Assembly: GCA_946811695.1 (NCBI GenBank)
Contig: OX328126.1
Coordinates: 6,718,962 to 6,782,961, forward strand
Length of the DNA: 64,000 nt
Reading direction: 5' to 3'
From: Gonocerus acuteangulatus
Taxonomy: Eukaryota; Arthropoda; Insecta; Hemiptera; Coreidae
The notes under the pieces: model-generated
Told to the model about the DNA's origin: nothing
What the model saw: the letters and a program-made list of their open reading frames with translations, nothing else
The model's database searches: none
Shown here: positions 21,547 through 33,717 of the stretch, piece by piece
Layout of the letters: every line of letters starts with the position of its first letter
Numbering within the stretch: position 1 is the stretch's first letter
Made by a program: the position numbers and the translations under genes

Positions 21547-21916
21547 TTTGCGTCACTTGCTCTTTTTTTTTTAAGATACAGTAAAAAATACAAATTTATA
21601 TGTTCACAATTATCAGTAACATATAGTACTAAATATAACTAAAGTTTCAAAAGACCATAAGACAAAAATTAGGAGGTTTGTGTTAAGAATTATGTGCTAA
21701 ACATTATTTAGAGCCTTGCTATTTGAAATATAGTTAATATATTTACATAACTTATCACTAAAACTAACTACAATTTTTTATTAGGTCATGATGGGTGCTG
21801 CATGTTGTGGTTTTCCATTAATGACCAAGTAAAATTGAGTAATAATTACATAATAGAAAATAATAATAATTACACAATAGAAAATAAAATAAAATTCGTT
21901 TGTTTCTTTCGTTTTC
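21547..21916 (-). mobile_element. 3' untranslated tail of the split RNase H LINE
   Basis: Sequence from the stop codon of the RNase H frame to an A-rich end (complement of gcacttgctctttttttttt region). It is nearly identical to 33240-33600, which defines the family's 3' end. Confidence 0.8.
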
Positions 21917-22849
21917 TCAGATTCTGTGATACATGTTTATGTCTTTTAAATATTGGAGTATAGAGTGTATGTATGGACTACCCTCTGTGAGAAGTTCTTG
22001 TAGGTCGTGTGGGATGTTCAGTTTGTCGCGTCTTTTACATTCAGTGAGTATATGTTTAATGGTCAATGGTATGTTACAAACTCTGCATATCGGTTTGTCT
22101 TTTTTCTCCATGAGGTAATTATGTGTGAGCAACGAGTGTCCAATGCGAAGTCTGGTCAGTACTACTTGGTCTCTTCTTGTCAAGGTATGTTGTTCGTTAC
22201 TCCATGCTTTTACTGTGTTCTTAATTTGTGATAATTTGTTGTTTGTTTGTAGCCAGTGATGCAACCAGTCGTTTAATGTATGTGTGCGTAATGTGTAAAC
22301 CAAATCATCTAACGTAATGTTTTCAATGTCTACGATCTGTTTATTAGTTGTGTCTTTTGCATGTTTGTCTACTGACGTACTTAGTCCGATATCCTCGTGC
22401 CCGGGTAGCCATAATAGTGTAAGTGTGTGATTCCTGAGTCTGTGAAATTGTTCGTATATCTGTTTAATTATTGGATGGTTAGTATACATATTATCGAGGG
22501 AGCGTAAAGAACTGAGTGAGTCTGTACATAGGAGGATGTTTGTGTTTTCAGTGTTATGTAGTTTTGTAAGGGCTAAGTGTATGGTGTGTGATTCGGCTGT
22601 GTAGATACTTGTGTTGTCATGTAATTTGATTGAATGTGTTTGGTTTTGGTTAATAACTGCTGCTGCAGTTCCAGATGATGTCTTCGATCCGTCTGTGTAG
22701 ATGTGAATATGGTTACGTTTGTCTGCCAAAAGTGAGGTAAATATGGTTTTGTAAATTTTGTTGGATAGTGGATGATTTTTTTAAATTGTGCTAGTGTTAA
22801 GTCAATCTTGTAGTTTTTTACGCTCCAAGGAGGGAATGTTAACGGTGTG
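21917..22849 (-). pseudogene. RNase H and zinc knuckle of the split LINE
   Basis: C-terminal part of a LINE ORF2 whose N-terminal part lies at 25504-27857. The RNase H frame (21917-22729) has YTDGSKTSSGTAAA, an AESH acidic motif, CTDSLSSL, WLPGHEDIG and VDKHAKD, then a LTRLRIGHSLLTH block and a CRVCN-x-PLTIKHILTEC knuckle, in the same order as the copy at 10296. Upstream (22740-22849) the frame shifts by one and continues as TPLTFPPWSVKNYKIDL, which joins across element A2 to the thumb segment at 25507. One frameshift near 22735 is therefore the main lesion here. The gene acts, when intact, in target-primed reverse transcription. Confidence 0.85.
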
Positions 22850-22985
22850 TTAGCGCGGTTCCTCCCTCCCCCATAGGGAGGAACCCCGCTTATAAGGTTG
22901 ATACAATGAAACAATCCGGAAGTGCCGACTAGAAAATTTCGCGTTTCAGAACCCCTAGAGACTGAAAATAACGGTGGTTCAAATT

Positions 22986-23034
<49 letters not shown>

Positions 23035-25032
23035 AACAGTGGAGAGACATCATTTTTCTACCTTCTACGAAATCGAGAACTCCACAAATAACGCTGCATA
23101 CATCACAGATATATATTTGTCTGTTCGCTCATTTCTGGCTTCCCTAATGGTCCGATAGTGATGAAATTTGGTACAAAAATCCGTCGTCCAATTTAAAAGG
23201 TCAAGTTCGTTAACCAGCAGAATCCGCCCACTGGAAGATGGCGTTTAGGGCGAAATTCGCGAAAAAAAATCGTAACGCTTACGTTTTTGAGTTCATAAGC
23301 TTGTAAGTACTCGTTTTATAGGCTTCTTGGGCTAGGAAAACGAATGAAACCATTTTCAAGGCGATAGCATTAAACGTTTTCGAGAAAATTGGAAAAATAG
23401 TTTTTGAATACCGTTTTTGGTTTGGGTACTTAGAATCATGGGATTCAGTTGAAACATTTTCTGCATGTTCTACTTTCATTAAAACTAATATGTTGACATT
23501 TTTGTTACGTTTGGAGTTTAGGAAGGGTTCGAATAAAATATTTTATTAACAGACATAAAAAGTTTTGGTAACTTTGTATACTTTCCTTAATATCTCGAAA
23601 AAGGTTGAGAATCTTGGGAAACGCAAGATGACCATTAGAAAGCTCACTAAATGTTCTACAAAAATGGTTCTAATAAAAGTTTTGATTAGGCGAAGTCAAT
23701 CGGAGAAATAAGTGCTTAAAACTTTAAAGTAATTGATTTCGCTTATTCGAACTGTTCTTTTTGTCTTTGATTTTGGTACTTAGAATTATGGGATTCAGTT
23801 GAAACATTTTCTGCATGTTCGAGTTTTATCAACACTAATATCTTGAAATTTTGGTAACGTTTGGAGTAAAGGAAGGGTTAGAATAAAATATTTTATTAAC
23901 AGACAAGAAAAGTTTTGGTAACCTTTTATACTTTCGTTAGTATCTCGAAAACCGTTGACAATCTTGGGAAGCGAAAGGTTACCATTCGAAAGCTTACTAA
24001 ATGGTCTACAAAAAAGGTTCTAAAGAAAGTTTTGAATAAGCGGTGTCAATCGGATAAATAAGTGCTTAAACTTTGAAGTAATTGATTTCGTTTATTCGAA
24101 CGGTTCTTTTTGCCTGTTTTTATTCCTTGTTTTGTTTTTTTTTAATTAATTATAGTTGGATAATGTATTTGACAATAAAACAGATTAAGTAAAATAAGAA
24201 AAAAACAATTCATTGTTAGAAATATAGCTTGCCAAGAGAAAGAGATTTTTTTAATTTCTGTTTACCTTTGTTCTTAATTGTTTTTTTCTCGGTTTGCCTT
24301 AGTTTTTAATATCTTGCTGTTATTTTGATTGCATTTTTTTTTCAATAAAACATGACAAGTAATTGAGAAGCGTGTTTGTATTTTGAATTGACTTTGAGAG
24401 TCTTGCTTTAGATTGAGGGATTTCCGCTTCTAACCTGTGGGTGTTAAAAGTTTTCATGAAATAATAATAATAATAAAAAAAAAGATTAGTTCTATTTTAA
24501 ACTTTCGAAATTACAATATGGATGAGAATAGATACGTCTTAAAATGACGCAGTTCCTGCAGAAAGAGAATGTTTAGACTCTGTGTAGGGTCAGACATTTG
24601 CCCGGGTCGAGCTACTAGGCAGGCTTCAGGTAGGTTTCATTGCACTTCATAAATCAAGATGACAGATATTGTACCTGTAGGAAGTCATAAAGCCAAATGC
24701 TATAGTAAAATTATAATTATATTTTGTGGTTGTATTTGGCGTAATACATTAAAAAATAACATAATAATACTCTCCCATTTTCTTGTACAATTTTATTTTG
24801 TTTAATTGCATTTAACAGTAAAATGAGTAGTTTAGTGTTTTTAATTGCATTTCACACTTAAATGGATATGTTAGTAAAGCAAGTTAAGTCAATTAGAAAC
24901 ATATTCGTAGTAGAGTCTTCGTAGAGAGAAACTTGGGACGGCGGAAAGAGTAATTTTCGTTTATTGAGAAGATATGGTCTAGCAATAGGTATGTCACTAT
25001 ACAGGTATATTTATTTATATTGCTATTATTAT

Positions 25033-25089
<57 letters not shown>

Positions 25090-25503
25090 TTTCAAGCATA
25101 TAGGTACTCATATTTATGTTAATGTTTCTAGCCTTTTTTTGTTGTTTTTTGTTATTGTTTCTGTCCTTACGATTGTTATACCATATATGTTTTTACAGCC
25201 CTGAAGATGGCTTGTATAGCAAGCCGAAACGTTGGCGGAAATAAATATACATTTTAGCAAATAAAATGTGTTTTATTGAATAAGAACACTGACCGAAACC
25301 CCGACGATCAACGCTTCCTAATTTTCGTTTAGAATAGTTTCTTGTGCCTTGCCGACAATCTTGCTTTTCTTTGGAATATCTGTTTACACTAAGAATGATC
25401 TAAACAAAGTAATAACTGTTTCTATTCTAAGTATACAAAATGACACTAGGAATAAGAACGGAACCGCGCTAAGATGGTGCAGTTCCTGCGAGTCGGACTT
25501 TTT
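22850..25503 (+). mobile_element. Element A copy A2 (inserted in LINE)
   Basis: Starts TTAGCGCGGTTCC at 22850 with the conserved hairpin and ends with GGAACCGCGCTAA (25460-25472), GCAGTTCCTGCGAGTCGGAC and five T. Flanks repeat GTG (22847-22849 and 25504-25506; GTGT or TGTGT if boundary T bases are assigned differently). Removing the element plus one GTG restores an in-frame junction of the host LINE. It contains two roughly 360-bp internal modules (about 23400-24120), a degenerate earlier tail (24470-24570), a TA microsatellite (25038-25077) and a hammerhead-bearing unit near 25195-25305. Non-coding. Confidence 0.8.
25198..25236 (+). ncRNA. Hammerhead-type ribozyme fold, second copy
   Basis: Stem I GCC (25198-25200), core CTGAAGA (25201-25207), one unpaired T, stem II GGCTTG (25209-25214), loop TATAG, CAAGCC (25220-25225), core GAA (25226-25228), ACGT (25229-25232), cleavage base T (25233), stem I partner GGC (25234-25236). 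The loop and the unpaired base differ from the 2243-2281 copy while all stems and core bases are the same. It sits in a Penelope-like context (acattttagcaaataaaatg then a gaacactgaccgaaacccc end). Confidence 0.55.
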
Positions 25504-27857
25504 GTGTATGTGGATGTGTGTAGTGCGTCTCTATCAGTGTGATGTTGCATGTTCCTTATGAGTAGTGGCTTCTGTTTTGGATTTTTTTGTATGTATTTGT
25601 TTATCAGAGAACTGTCCATAAAGTATTTTGTACAGGCTGTATTTAAGGTTTTGGATTTTAACAGAAATTTTATGCACAGGTACTTCCGTCTATACTCCAG
25701 TGGAGGTTCTCCAGCTTCTACACAAGTGCTATCAGCGGGACTTGATCTAAAGGCCCCAGTCGCTATTCTCAGTCCTGTATGATGTATTGTGTTGAGTAGC
25801 TTTAAAGTGCTTGGCCTGGCAGATGAATATACTATACAGCCGTAATCCAGCAGAGATCAGGTATAGGCTCGGTAGAATGTTAAAATTAATGATCTGTCAG
25901 CTCCCCACTTTGTGTTACTTAGAATCCTCAGCAAATTCAAGCTTTTTTTGCATTTGTTAAGGAGTTCTTTTAGATGGGGAACCCATGTTATTCGTCGGTC
26001 AAGCATGAGTCCCAGAAATGTTAAGGTGTCTGTCATGTTATTTAAACGTAGTAAGACAGTTTCTCTTAGTCTCTTTCTGGAGAAAATGATATAGGACGAT
26101 TTGTCCGGAGAAAATTTGAAACCAGTATTAGAGCACCAGTTTTCGAGGTTGGTAATTGTGTTTTGTATGTAAGTTTGTGCAGTGTTCAGTTTCTTGTATG
26201 GGATGTAAAGGAGAAGGTCATCAGCATACATACAGTAAGAAACTTCTCTGGGGATACATTTTATGATAGAATTCACAGCAATTTTGAACAACGTTGTGCT
26301 CAGTACACCTCCCTGAGGCACTCCATTTTCTTGTGGGAACGTGTCAGACAAATATGTACCTATCTCCACCCTGAATGTTCGCTGAGTTAAATACCTGTCC
26401 AAGAACATGATGATATTTCCCTGAACACCCCCATTCTTTTAACTGGGAGAATATAAGTCGTCTCCATACTGTATCATATGCCTTTTCTAGGTCAAGGGAT
26501 ACAGCTAAGGCAGACTTTTTTCAAGAAAAGAATTAAGGATTACGGCTTCCATTGTGGGCAAGTGGTGCATAGTGGAATGTTCTGTTCGAAAGCCGCATTG
26601 GTGAGGGGATAAATGGTTTCCATTCTCTAGGAACCACAACAATCTCTTATTGATTATTTTTTCTGCCACCTTACAGACCGTGCTTGTTAAAGAAATCGGT
26701 CGATAAGAAGATGGAGAATTTTTGTCTTTACCGGGCTTGAGTATTGGGACTATAACTGCTTCATTCCAGGAGTGAGGATAGGTACCATTCTTGTAAACCT
26801 TATTAAGTAGGTCAAGAAGAAGCAAGAGACCGCACTCTGGTAGATTTTGTAGCATGTCATATGTAATCTTATCAAGGCCAGGAGATGTTTTGCCGGCTGA
26901 TGATAGTGCTAATTTTAGTTCGTTTAGTGTAAAGGGGTCATTTAGCGAATGTTTCAAGTATGGTAATATTGGGATAGTAGTCCTTTCTGTTTGTCTTTTG
27001 TGCTCTAAAAATTGTTGCGTGTAGTTGTCACTACTAGAAATTTTACTGAAATGATTTCCTAGTAAGTTTGATATGGCGTATGGTTCTGTTATAGTGTTGT
27101 CGTTATGTTTTAGTCCAGTAATTGGGGCGCGATACTTCTTATGTTTGATCTTGTTAATTTGATTCCAAACCTCTTTCATTGACGAGTGACAGTTTATACT
27201 CGATACAAAATCTTTCCAACAATTTCTCTTGCTATTCTTGATTCTTGTTGTGTGCCTTAGCTTTCAATTTTTCGTAATTAATAAGGTTTACCTCTGTTGG
27301 GTTCCTACGAAATAAATTAAGTGCTCTCTTCCTTTCAGTCACAGCCGCTTTACATTCACTATTCCACCAAGGGACGGGTATAGTCTTGTGAGAGAAACAT
27401 GTCTTTGGAATACTAATATAAGCTGCTTCAATTAGTGTGTGTGTGTGAATTCGTCAATGTTGAGTATGCTTTAATTGCTATGTTTGTCTGTTATATATTT
27501 TTTGTATAAGTCCCAGTTTGCTTTGTTTGTATTGTACCTGCTCTCTGATGGAAAGACGGGTATGGGTGTGTTCGGTTTTATGTGTATAGGGAAGTGATCG
27601 CTTCCATGGGAATCTGAATCAACTTCCCATGAAAAGCGAGAGTGTATGTCCGGTGTACAAAGGGAGACATCAATGTTAGTCATTGTTCCAGTTCGTGTGC
27701 ATAAATGTGTTGGAGATTGATCGTTAAGTGCTATTAAATCAAATTGTTCGAATTTGTTTTGTAGTTGTTGTCCTTTACTTGAGGTGGTCATCGAGTTCCA
27801 CATGAGACTTAAGGCATTTACGGGAACATAAAAAGACAGAGTATTAAAACCCAACAT
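25504..27857 (-). pseudogene. Endonuclease and reverse transcriptase of the split RNase H LINE
   Basis: Minus-strand pieces, all in one frame, of ORF2. 27471-27857 is the C-terminal half of an apurinic-type endonuclease (ending with the SDHFPI catalytic Asp-His). 26505-27179 is the start of the reverse transcriptase (GKTSPGLDKITYDML, then KPGKDKNSPSSYRPISLT). 25857-26408 has GVPQGGVLS and the catalytic YADDLLLYI, then FLGLMLDRRITW. 25507-25860 is the thumb (SLLDYG, LRIATGAFRSSPA). Stops and small gaps near 27470, 27180-27240 and 26410-26505 break it, and the endonuclease N-terminus and ORF1 are missing, so it is 5' truncated. The region around motif A is lost. Confidence 0.85.
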
Positions 27858-27889
27858 TACTTATGGGATCACCTGATATAAAAAAATAT

Positions 27890-28295
27890 CAATTATAATT
27901 GACATGAGCCTAAATATCTCGGTTGGGAATTCATGGTAAGTGGATCATAGCCATTCTAAAGATTGCTAAATTCTCTATAATTGACATGAGCCTAAATATC
28001 TCGGTTGAGAATTCATGGTAAGTGGATCATAGCCATTATAAAGATTGCTAAATTCATTTAAATGCTTATAGCAGTTAAATGAATTTTTCAGTTAAAATGA
28101 GAAAAATGGTTTGCTGTTTAAAATAGCGCTTTCTGAACGGAATTCGAAGATGCTGAGTGATTAATATCCGATGTTGCATGTTTTCTGTACATAAATGCGC
28201 CTAAAATCTCATTTGACTTCATGATGTTTTTTTTTAGGAGAACGCCATGGATAAGCGCTAAGATGACACAGCTCCTGCGAATATGACTTTTTTTA
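27890..28295 (+). repeat. Diverged element A debris with an 82-bp duplication
   Basis: A module starting gacatgagcctaaatatctc is present twice (27901 and 27983, period 82 bp); it resembles the tatctcgaaaa modules of element A. At about 28250-28290 a degraded A tail (agcgctaagatgacacagct then cctgcgaatatgactttttt) is recognisable. Confidence 0.55.
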
Positions 28296-28876
28296 TTTGC
28301 CATTTTTTTTTAATTGGGAGGTTCCATTCTTTGGAATTTCGCTGAGTACATGCGGGATGTAACGTGCTCAGCGAAACTCGTATAGTGTCGTGTTGTTAAG
28401 AAGTTATTTCTCGGAAGAGCAAATATCCTTGAGTTGTTTTGCTTTATTTATAACATTTAAAATCGTAATCTGCTGCAAATCCTTTAACATATTTAGCTCA
28501 CCTTGCGGTGGATTGTATCAGCTGTCACATAGATATGTCTTCTGGCTGACGGTTCGCAAAAAGTTTGCCTGACGTCCAACGCGAGAATGAAATGTAACAG
28601 ACATCGCACAGTGATATTTCGGTACTTGGTGCATGGCGGCTGGTAGAGATCTCTATAAAATAAGGTTGATAATAATACCAAGAGCAGAGATGTTCCACCT
28701 TAATATAAATCGGTCTAGAAACAAACAAGTTTGAATGGCCAAGAATCGGTGGCCGTTGGATTGGACCGGATTAAATCGGAGCGGGACCAATGTAGGCACC
28801 TCCATTGAGATGCATGTGTCTGTTTTTCTTCCGACAGTCGGTGGCTATTGGATCGGATCGGAACGGGTCCAGTGTA
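28296..28876. other. No gene; diverged direct repeat
   Basis: No coding signal. A unit beginning tcggtggccgttggat (about 28746) recurs diverged at about 28838 (tcggtggctattggat); both contain a ggaccggatt or ggatcggaac core and end in gtaggcacc or gtaggtgcacc. The hAT element at 28885 sits in the second unit. Confidence 0.45.
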
Positions 28877-29424
28877 GGTGCACCCAGTGATGTGGGGCGG
28901 GTAAATACCCAATGGGTAGGTAAATATAAATTGGGTATTTACCCATTGGGAAGTTAAATACCCAAAAAGTGGGTATTTTCAGTTTTTGAGCTTGATAGAA
29001 CTTCTTTGAGTATTTTTTGGTACAAACAAGGGCTGAAACTCACCCATTTGACCATAAAAACTAAATAAACATTAATATTTACCCAGTAATATTTTAAAGA
29101 GAGTTAAAAGTCGGTCCGGGTATTTATGTGTATTTACAACATAATGCATGCCTATGATTTTTCATGATTACTTTTACATTGGAAGGGTTAATTAATTTAA
29201 AAAAAGTTTTAATGCAGCCTATTCAATTATTAGGGACTTATTTAAATTTTAAAAAATATACCTGTTAGAAAAAAGAAAACTTCTCAGGTGTCAAAAACAG
29301 GCTTTTAATGTTTATTATAATAGTTCAAAACCAAGCGTTTTATGATCCTTGTTAATATTATTTGAAATTATGCTCATACAGTAATAACAACAGAAACGAA
29401 AAGGTAGAATTTTGATAACATAGT

Positions 29425-30240
29425 GTTTTGGGCCCGACTCAGGAAGCTAGTTAACATCCTTAATCCAATTATTGCGCTTATCACTGCCATTCAGTTAAAT
29501 GGCCCTTTGGTCAACACAGTTCATAAGATATTTCAGAATAGGCAGAACTCTTCAACAAGAAATTCAAGAATCTTCTCTTCAAAAAACTTTGGGGAAAACT
29601 TGTGCTAACTTAATAGGAGAAACACATTCATTTTGGTGTTGGAAAGGTACATCTTGCTGGAGACTTGTTGAACCCATCATCATAAGGTTGGAATTTGAAG
29701 CCTGGGGGAATACTTGATACTATTGGTTTAGTGTGTGAGTTAGGCAGAAGCATGGGATTGAAATCAGTTGATCTTCGGACAAACATAGCTGACTATAGGG
29801 ACAAATAGGGATTATGGCAAAGATCCTTTGTTTGGGAAGGTCTTGACAATGACAAAGAAAAGGCAATAAGTCCCATGTTATGGTCGAGAGCCTTAAAATG
29901 TACATGTCTTATGGCAGAAGTAGCTGTAAGAATACTAGGAGCTCCTGTGACATCTGCTGCGACTGAAAGAACATTCAGCACTTTCAGTTGGATTCACTGT
30001 AAAAAAGGAAACCGACTTACAACTGAAAGAGTAAGGTAAATAGCATATTAGTCTCATAACTGGAATCTCCTCAATAATACCCAAAAAGAGAGAAAGGAAC
30101 AAACAGGAAAACCCCAAGATGGTTGCCAAGGAAAAGAAGCTCAAGAGAAGAAAGATGAATCACAAGATATTGTCTGTGAAACTAGCAGTGATGATAGTGA
30201 CTCTGACGACGGCTACATGTCACTTTCAAGAGATGAATAA
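29425..30240 (+). pseudogene. hAT transposase remnant
   Basis: Two recognisable parts. 29425-29530 encodes F-W-A-R-L-R-K-L-V-N-I-L-N-P-I, the conserved region before the helical insertion of hAT transposases (Phe-Trp then repeated Leu). 29911-30240 is one frame of 110 codons with the C-terminal hAT dimerisation signature (V-T-S-A-A-T-E-R-T-F-S then NRLTTERV and SHNWNLL) and an acidic tail D-S-D-S-D-D ending in a normal stop at 30240. Two in-frame stops near 30037-30051 break this last domain, and the N-terminal zinc finger and first catalytic residues were not found. The enzyme would have cut hAT ends such as those flanking this element; this copy cannot. Confidence 0.75.
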
Positions 30241-31369
30241 ATCTCTGACCCCGAAGACTTGGATTAGGTTGTCGTTATCACTGAATTTAATTTAGGCCAT
30301 TCCATTTCCTTACTTGGTGTTCTGAATTTGGAAGAGTTTTTATTTTCTGTATAAATGTTAATAGGCTTAATCTTTTTATTACACACACAGGTTATGAAAT
30401 AAAACACACAAAAAAGTTAAACTTTGTGAAATTACATGAATGTATTTATATGAAAAGACCAGCAGTCAGTAGTTGTGGTTGTGATAAGTTTAGTAAAAAA
30501 AAAAAAAAAACCTTAGCCGTAGGCTAGAACAAACTTTGATAAAGATAATGATCAATCAGTAAGTTTTTTGAGAAATTGAGATAATCCTAGTCCAAAGTTT
30601 TAGCTGAGGCTACATTTTTGTGAATGCAGTACAGTAGTATCAAATTTAGGCAAACAACTTGTTTTATTGGTAGTCCGAAGGTCCATGGCAATCTTTCAGG
30701 TAATAATTTATTATTTATTAATCTCTCAGTGGCCTTATTTTATAAGTTATTATTGTTTTAATAGTTGTTCAATCATCATCACACGTACGCCCAGTCTTCA
30801 TCGCACATACCTCGGGCCTACCTCCTTGCCATGGAGATATGACATGCTCAAGCAAAAATGGCCGTTGTATTATTCAAGTTAATGGACACCAGCTCCAAGT
30901 GCATTTTCTCTCAGGAAGTTTAATTAATTAATATGGAGTAGAAAACCAAGCAATCCACAAGTGAGGAGTCGTGGAGTAGCCAGCCAACATGCCAAATCAG
31001 AATCTCAAGCAACCCATCAAATACCTACACATCATCATCATCACCCATTCACAGAAGCATCATATACTATTATTAAAGTAAGGATTTATTGTCAATTATA
31101 TATAGCTATAGTATCTACTAGTCTTTCCTTTATGACCCCTCACATTCCACACACATGTCCACTCACTCATTCACACACCCCTGAGCTACAACCTGGAAGA
31201 TGTACCAGATCCCATGGAAAGGGACTATATATCTTTCAAACTTAAACAATAGTTTCTCAGTGTTGCAACACCTCTAAACTGGCAAGAGTTCGTAGTTAAT
31301 AATAAATGGACGTTAAAATTTAAATAAAATAAATAATAAATATAATAAATAAATAAAATAAACTGGCGA
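30241..31369. other. No gene; 3' flank inside hAT2
   Basis: A+T-rich sequence between the transposase stop and the nested inverted repeat. A short catcatcatcatc run near 31030. No domain recognised in the small open frames. Confidence 0.4.
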
Positions 31370-32112
31370 GATCCATAATATTTTACAATATTCGGTAAAA
31401 ATGCAGTTTCCCGCCCTCCAAACCGATTTCTTTCAAATTTTGCACAATAACGTATTTTGATGCACTAAACACGAAAACAATAAAAAACAAAAACGTCGGA
31501 TTTAACTAGGAAAGAAGTTATTAAGCACTAAAGTTCACTGTTATGCAGGTTATGAGAGCTATTAATTATAGCGAGTTGGATTGACTGGGGTTTTGTTATC
31601 TTCTTGAGCGAGCGGAAACGCATAGCACGTACGCCCTTAAGCGACAGTTGAGGATGCCCTTAAAATTAACAATATTTTCGAATAAATGGTTTCTGAACAT
31701 TTCAAATGAGAGTTCTCTGTTTCCCAATGTTACATATCTGCGCATGCGCGTGTTTACAAATACGCTGATGACGCCTAGTTTTATAACCTTCCTAACTTTA
31801 GTGCTTAATATTATATTCTATTAATTTTAGCGAGTTGGATTGACTGGGGTTTTGTTATCTTCTTGAGCGAGCGTAGCGAGCGGAAACGCATAGCATGTAT
31901 GCCTTAAAGTCGTCATTTATGCCTTAGTCTTCACAAATTTAGATGTTTACATTAGCTCTCATAACCTGCATAATTAAATGCAGGTTCCTTTCCTAGTTAA
32001 ATCCGACGTTTTTTTTTTATCGTATTCGTGTTTAGTGCATCAAAATACGTTATTGTGCAAAATTTGAAAGAAACCGGTTTGGAGGGCGTGAAACTGCATT
32101 TTTACCGAATAA
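31370..32112. mobile_element. Nested inverted-repeat element in hAT2
   Basis: Arms of about 150-190 bp: 31370-31562 and 31945-32112 (outermost attcggtaaaaatgcagttt and its complement). Between them a direct repeat: gcgagttggattgactgggg occurs near 31570 and 31828. No coding sequence. The target duplication is unclear. It may be a separate MITE or hAT2's own sub-terminal structure. Confidence 0.6.
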
Positions 32113-32144
32113 ATACCCGGGTATTTTACATCACTGGGTGCACC

Positions 32145-33237
32145 ATAAGGAAGAATTAGTGAAGGAGCTAAATGGGAGTAACTGAGGCGTCCTTTGCAAC
32201 TATCTCGACGCCATTTACAAGTATACACAATTTTCAATCCAGCAATTTAATTATTATTCTTATTTTTGTTTTGATTTATTTATTTGTTGTATATATTTTT
32301 TCATTTTATATTAGTCAAAGTTTGGTATAATATATTAATTCTTTTGTATGATTTTCATTTAATATTCAGTTACTCTGGGACCGCAGATTACCACTCCAGC
32401 TGATGGGCCTTGCCCAAGCTTTTTTTTTTGTAAATATGAATTAATTCTAGTCAGATTATTGTACATTTTAGAAGAAAATATATTTACTTTATTCATTCAG
32501 TGATATTTTTAACTTATCTAGCTAGACAAAATTCTAAAAATGTATTAAGAAATTCGTAATAGGACCTTGCAGTATTCTCATAGACAGGATATAGATTTCA
32601 AACAAGAATAAGTCGGCTCAAATATGTCAACATTTAGGGATTACGGATTATGTATATTAGGGTATGTCATATTACAAAGTTCATTACTCCATCTTTGAAT
32701 GAATACTGCAGTTATTTTTTTTTATTTATATATATATTTTTTATTTGAAGAAATATCACAATCTACAATTCAATTGCATTATGTAATTTGATACAGGTTA
32801 CTTGCTCACGCTTCAAGTACCACCAGTTGTCAGCCGAATACCTTCCTAGTTAGGAAGGATTCTAGGATGACCTGGAGTTACCTTACGCCATAATGCATGT
32901 GATATCCTGAGGAAAGAAAATATCCACAGATATCACTCTCAATTTATACAATTATAATGTCTTTGATCACTTCACGGATAGTTGTTTTTGATCACTCCAC
33001 GACACTTCACTCCCTTAGTAGATCCCGGGGCCACTTCCTATTAAGACGTCTTGGTGGAGAGGAAGGATGATTGGTGCTGGATAAGGATTGGGCTGTAGGA
33101 TTAGGATGACTGATTAATTTACTATGGAAGGATGAGAAGCGGCTTTAATAAGCGGGATTATATCTTGGACAAAAGGGATATTTAGGTCATTATGGAGGGT
33201 GCGATTTGTAAAAATTTTTTATTTATTTTACGAGCTT
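32145..33237. other. No gene seen
   Basis: A+T-rich, no recognisable terminus, domain or array. Confidence 0.45.
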
Positions 33238-33239
33238 CG

Positions 33240-33717
33240 CAACGACGGCGACTTGCTCTTTTTTTTTTAAAGATACAGTAAAAAATACAAATTTATATGT
33301 TCACAATTATCAGTAACATATAATACTAAATACAACTAAAGTTTGAAAAGAGCATAAGACAAAAATTAGGAGGTTTGTGTTAAGAATTATGTGCTAAACA
33401 TTATTTAGAGCCTTGCTATTTGAAATATAGTTAATATATTTACATAACTTATCACTAAAACTAACTACAATTTTTTATTAGGTCATGATGGGTGCTGCAT
33501 GTTGTGGTTTTCCATTAATGACCAAGTAAAATTGAGTAATAATTACATAATAGAAAATAAAAATAATAATAATAATTACACAATAGAAAAGAAAAAAAAA
33601 ATTCTTTTGTTTCTTCAGATTCTGTGATACATGTTTATGTGTTTTAAATATTGGAGTATAGAGTGTATGTATGGACTACCCTCTGTAAGAAGTTCTTGTA
33701 GGTCGTGTGGAATGTTA
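33240..33717 (-). mobile_element. RNase H LINE 3' fragment
   Basis: Near-identical (a few percent differences by eye) to 21550-22020 in the same orientation: the LINE's 3' tail and the last codons of its RNase H frame. The 5' truncation point is about 33717. It is a second, dead-on-arrival copy of the split LINE. Confidence 0.85.

Larger units (their letters stand above)
28885..32136 (+). mobile_element. hAT2: 3.25-kb hAT element
   Basis: Flanked by the 8-bp duplication GGTGCACC (28877-28884 and 32137-32144), itself a palindrome. Terminal inverted repeats CAGTGATGT with a further aatacccgggta-type block: left cagtgatgtggggcgggtaa, right (read inward) cagtgatgtaaaatacccgg. Sub-terminal gggtatttaccc motifs repeat several times at 28900-28980. 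It carries a dead hAT transposase (29425-30240) and a nested inverted-repeat element (31370-32112). Confidence 0.85.

Noticed and set aside
20286..21593. Open frames of 432 and 356 codons on opposite strands
   Set aside because: They exist only because the tandem unit is 45 bp. Both strands are open, the composition follows the DNA repeat, and there is no start context or domain.
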